Shown here: positions 60,111-64,000 of the stretch, piece by piece
How the letters are laid out: each line of letters starts with the position of its first letter
How positions within the stretch are numbered: position 1 is the first letter of the stretch
The notes under the pieces: generated by a model
What the model was told of the DNA's origin: nothing
The model's database searches: none
The model's input: the letters and a program-made list of their open reading frames with translations, nothing else
Source of the DNA: Endocalyx cinctus
Lineage: Eukaryota; Ascomycota; Sordariomycetes; Amphisphaeriales; Apiosporaceae
Reading direction: 5' to 3'
Length of the DNA: 64,000 nt
Assembly: GCA_001600455.1 (NCBI GenBank)
Contig: BCKC01000007.1
Location: 2,668,019 to 2,732,018 of the forward strand
Position numbers and translations under genes: made by a program

Positions 60111-62642
60111 CTATAGCTTTGCCATCGTCCTAGATTCGACAGGTTGGTGAGAAGTTCCCTTCTCGAGGAAGTATTCGCGCACTTTTGTCCTGGCCACGTC
60201 GATGACGGAAGCGTCCTCGATGGTGGCGGGATGCTGCACCTTTTTGTCGAACTCTCCGTGGACCGCGTTTTCCACCAGCTCCCGTAGGACCCTTCGCAGC
60301 GTTTTACCCGATCGCGTCTTGGGGATCATTCCCCGACCCTGGATCACGCCCCCAAGCTGGGCTATAGGGCCGATCTGCGTGCGTACCCGTTTTTGGATCT
60401 CGTCCAGCAGCTGATCATCCGGAATGGCGGATGCTGGGTGGTCCGGAACAGACAACGTCATGAAGGCGAAGGGGAGCTGTCCCTTCAACGAGTCCGGTAT
60501 ACCCACCACGCTACACTCAGCTACTAGCGGATGGCTCGTGATCGCTTGCTCGATAGAACCTACGCGTATCATTGTTCCTTCTGGGTTAGCTCCCGTTCGT
60601 ACGGATGAATAAGCACCCTTTTTTAGCGCGCCGAACACATGCATAAGGCAGACTCCGACTTACCTGTCGAAAGTCGATGACCCGCCGTGTTTATCAAATC
60701 ATCACTACGGCTCATGATGCTTATGTATCCTTCTGCGTCCATCATGCCGGCATCTGTTCTCTTTTGGGTCAGTCTTATTCATCATTCGCAGTTTCAAGCC
60801 CGAAGCGGGAGCTGCCGCCTTTAAAAAAAGAACGTACCGCCTGTGTCTAACCACTTTCCGTTGAATCGCTTGAGGTAACTATTGTAATATCGTTGTTCGT
60901 CTTCCCACAGCGTTGTGAACGCCGTCGGAGCGAGCGGCAAGGCCAATACGATATTTCCCATCTTACCTCTCTTGACCTCGTTTCCCTCGTCATCCACGAC
61001 CCTCACGTCGAAGCCGGGCATTGGTTTCCCGGCGCTTCCGGGCTTGATACTCAGCGTCGTGCTATTCCTAGCACTGACGCTCGTTCTATCTTTACCAGCG
61101 TGGGGGTTCAAGCTCACGCCGGAAATAGGAGACCCAGACTCCGAAGACCACCAGTTGTCGACGACGAGGGCATCCAGCGCTCCGTACTTGCTAATCAACT
61201 CTTGGTACATCGTTATTATCGAGGGTTCAGATCTCTCGCCGGCTAAAAAAAGTCCCCTTAAGCTTTTCAACCCCCCTCGTTCGCCAATCTTTACGAGACA
61301 ACTATTCTTAGGATCGTCTCTCTTAATCGCTCGTAGGGCAGCTATTGCACAATTGTAAGACTCACGTGGCGTCTCAAACCTTTATAATTACAAATGGGAG
61401 GGGGGGGTTTACGTACTTGGAGCTGTAAATAGACTTGATACTTTGTAATCTTGGATTATTCTCCAGAATGTCGAACTATCTGGTGTACCTATGGGCTTCC
61501 CTTCAAAGAGGACCGTTGCTGCTCCAGCTAAGAGAGGTGCGTATATAATGTATGAATGCCCTACTACCCAACCAATATCACTATATGTAACAGAGTCAGT
61601 ATGTGCCAGAATGTTGTTGTCATTGGGCAGTATTGTCATTTTTGAAAGGAAAATCTCTCTACTACTTACCTCGCGGTAAACATGACGTCTCCAGGTCCCC
61701 GAATCCCAAATAGGTAACTAATGGAAAGGTGAAGTCCCACGGCGTGCCCACCCGCGTACCTCACCACGCCCTTGGGGGAGCCGGTCGTCCCGCTGGTGTA
61801 GATGATATATATTGGATCCGAGGAAGCGACGGGGACGCACTCGGCCTTTACGCCTCTCGCCCTGCAGCTCCGCACCATCTTAAACCAGTTACGCTCGCCG
61901 TGCTCGGTCTTATTGAGGTTATCCCAGCGAAGCTCGTCGCGCTGCCAGACGATAACACGATCGGGCTTATGGCTGGAGAGTCCGATGGCCCCGGTCACGA
62001 GCGGCTTGTAGCTCGTCGGCGGTTTGTTGCCTTCAATCCCGCACGATGCCGTCAGGATGGCTACGGGTTTGCAGGCGTCGATGCGTTGCGCCAGGGACGC
62101 GGGCGCGAAACCCCCAAATACCACCGCGTGAACCGCGCCCAACCTGTTTATAGCTAAAATACCTACGAGGGCAGAAGGTATCATCGGCACTGCATATAAC
62201 ATTAGATGATTAATGTACGGAGAGGAAAGGACGAAGTAATTTCTTCTTTCTTTCACTTACTATAAACGAGGACGACATCTCCCTTTTTAACGCCTTCTTC
62301 CCTTAGGGCACCTGCCGTTACCTCAACCTCATCCAGCAACTGTGCGTACGTGAGCATTTCCTTCTTCTTAGTGACTGGGCTATCGTAAAATATGGCGGGC
62401 TTGTCGCCGTAGCCCGCGAGCACGTGTCGGTCGACACAGTTGAAGCATGTCGAGATACGGCCCCCAGCAAACCAGTCCCAGTGCGGGTGTTCTGTCCCAC
62501 TGGCAGGAATCTTCTTCGTAGATTCCGTCAGTATTGATGTCGGTTTCTCGTGCCAATAGAGATGCTCAGCTTGCCGGGACCAGAAAGATGGAGGGTCGTC
62601 CAGCGAATGCCGCTGGACTTCATCTTGTGGATGACTCGTCAT
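60111..62642 (-). CDS. short-chain acyl-CoA synthetase (ACSS3/propionyl-CoA-synthetase-like), peroxisomal (702 aa)
   Basis: Six exons on the minus strand: 62642-62261, 62189-61670, 61580-61417, 61341-60838, 60753-60664 and 60559-60111, all in phase, 702 residues. ANL-superfamily adenylating enzyme that joins a short carboxylate to CoA with ATP. Motifs in order are the acetyl-CoA-synthetase N-domain with Trp-Asp-Trp-Phe-Ala-Gly-Gly, the phosphate loop Tyr-Thr-Ser-Gly-Thr-Thr-Gly-Ser-Pro-Lys-Gly, Asn-Trp-Trp-Ser-Ser-Glu-Ser-Gly in place of the usual Trp-Trp-Gln-Thr-Glu-Thr-Gly, Asp-Thr-Gly-Asp-Ala-Gly, Gly-His-Arg-Leu-Ser, and the catalytic-Lys region Pro-Lys-Thr-Arg-Ser-Gly-Lys. The last three residues, Ala-Lys-Leu, are a type 1 peroxisomal targeting signal. 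The exact acid is uncertain; propionate-like substrates are the family guess. It sits next to the ATP-grasp gene on the same strand. Confidence 0.92.
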
Positions 62643-62966
62643 TTTTATTTTTATTTTATTGGGGTCAACGTGCGTACACGTCCTTATATTCCGGTTTATG
62701 GACAGTAATTAAATATTGGGTATATTGCTATAAGAAAAGAACACGATTGGTGACTATTTTCTAACAAAGGGATAAAGCCGGGAGTGTACAAGCTCCAAGA
62801 TTTCAGCGTGTGTCACGTTAATCAGCGATCACAGTTATTAATGTTGAAACCTTTTGTAAATGTAACATCATGTTTATTGTTTTTGATGTACGATTGATGA
62901 GATGACATATAAGTTGTGCAGAAAGGGGGTTGGCAAGTTAAACGAATACCCCCGCATTCTACTACT

Positions 62967-62986
62967 CCCGGGTACCCGGGTACCCC
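62967..62986. repeat. GC-rich palindrome CCCGGGTACCCGGG
   Basis: Perfect 14-bp palindrome with an overlapping second copy of GGGTACCC, in otherwise AT-rich DNA. Confidence 0.75.
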
Positions 62987-63505
62987 AGTATCCCTCGTCC
63001 CCGTACTTGCGTACTACGGGGTTTTCCCTCGGTAACGTCTCAGCTCGGTTTACATTAGTTAAATGGTAAATATAACTAGGTCGGCATCGATTATAAACAT
63101 AGTATATTTCAACATCCATTTGGCCGGTACTTCGTTAAATTTGGTAAATTAAAACTTTAGTTTCGCAGTTTCGTAAACTAAAACTATGTGGAAGTTATGC
63201 TATCTCATGCAAACCGACCGCCGATGCTAACGTAGTAATCGTGAAGATCCATCCCACGGGTTACGTCACTTCAAATAGCTTCTGAACCTCGTGCAATGTG
63301 ACACCTTAGTGGCCTGCCTGTACCATCAGCATATGTAGCAGTGCGTCCTTTCACTCGGTGGGAGTAGGTGTTCATATTTCGTTCTTCAAGTATGATGTCA
63401 ATGAGCCAGCGATATTCTTCTCTAATGTTTTCACCGTATAGGATAAGCCATGTCTCTAGCAGAAAAGACCGAGAGGGTAAACATCCAAGTTGTTTAGATA
63501 AAAGA

Positions 63506-63529
63506 CCCCCCCCCCCCCCCCCCCCCCCA

Positions 63530-63560
<31 letters not shown>
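63506..63560. repeat. poly-C (23) followed by poly-A (30)
   Basis: Runs of 23 C and then 30 A separated by AC, flanked by AAGAC on the left and its complement GTCTT on the right (63501-63506 and 63561-63565). Confidence 0.9.
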
Positions 63561-63564
<4 letters not shown>

Positions 63565-64000
63565 TGGGAACAAATATAATTCGAGTAAGGATTCTTGATT
63601 GCTTCACTAGGATGTATATTTCAATGGCATATACTTGTATGTAATGTCAACAACGGGGACAGGGATAATATAAGACTTCACCTGCATACTTCTCAGCAAT
63701 GTATATATATCCTGCTGAAAGCTTTTACCATCCAATTACCACTGATGTGCCCTAATAAAACCCAATGATGTTTATTTCTGCAGTGCGATGTCACTCAGCA
63801 GCAACGATCACTTTCTCAAGGTAGTGCCTGGCAACATTTAAACCCAAAGTCCTCGAATCACCAGGCACGGTACGCTGGTTGGGTGTAATAAGGATCTAAT
63901 TCTAGATTAATGAGTACAGCCTCCCAAGATGCTCTTTATCATATGTATAAACGCCACGCTATGCAGATCATCCGAACCTCTCCTCATGCCGTAATCCTTT

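Larger units (their letters stand above)
62643..64000. other. gene-free right end with long homopolymers
   Basis: No gene supported. Contains a 14-bp perfect palindrome CCCGGGTACCCGGG followed by a second GGTACCCC near 62967-62986, then a 23-C run and a 30-A run (63506-63560). The first few hundred bases hold the promoter of the acyl-CoA synthetase gene. Confidence 0.55.

Overview
This window is nuclear DNA of a filamentous ascomycete (Pezizomycotina). Sordariomycetes is my best guess. The signs are many short introns (about 50-250 nt) with GTRNGT donors, pyrimidine/A-rich leaders, wide AT-rich spacers, fungal-type C2H2 regulators, a fungal microbial rhodopsin, a COP9 signalosome gene and a GPI cell-wall protein. 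I resolved 15 larger protein genes plus one small Cys-rich ORF by joining exons by eye with splice phases checked. No rRNA, CRISPR or convincing tRNA was seen.

Layout. 0.5-0.8 kb: small Cys-rich ORF (-). 4.6-7.5 kb: five-exon C2H2 transcription factor (+). 7.5-15.5 kb: long gene-free stretch. 15.5-17.5 kb: second, related single-exon C2H2 factor (+). 17.5-21.6 kb: gene-free. 21.6-22.9 kb: single-pass membrane protein with an Arg/Ser-rich tail (+). 24.0-25.8 kb: kelch protein (+). 26.7-27.9 kb: complex I 24-kDa subunit (-). 28.5-29.4 kb: nuclear-type PrxQ/BCP peroxiredoxin (-). 31.0-33.2 kb: cytochrome P450 with two reading-frame faults (-). 33.9-35.2 kb: rhodopsin with all proton-pump residues (-). 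37.3-38.9 kb: COP9 signalosome subunit 3 (+). 40.1-42.3 kb: RPA large subunit (-). 43.1-44.2 kb: dienelactone hydrolase (+), convergent with 44.5-45.6 kb quinone oxidoreductase (-). 45.6-50.6 kb: gene-free. 50.6-51.4 kb: GPI-anchored Ser/Thr-rich wall protein (+). 54.4-56.6 kb: MFS anion permease (+). 57.1-59.2 kb: ATP-grasp ligase (-). 60.1-62.6 kb: peroxisomal short-chain acyl-CoA synthetase (-). 62.6-64 kb: gene-free, with long homopolymers.

How the genes work together. Most are unlinked housekeeping or regulatory genes (respiration, DNA replication, protein degradation control, redox defence). Two local groups may be functional units. The first is P450 plus rhodopsin, in the same orientation. 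The second is the right-hand trio of MFS transporter, ATP-grasp ligase and acyl-CoA synthetase, which together supply carboxylate activation, amide/peptide-type ligation and transport. This trio is the best candidate here for an undescribed small pathway.

Limits. Exon boundaries come from reading splice signals and conserved-family continuity, with no alignment or transcript data. Functional names rest on recognised motifs.
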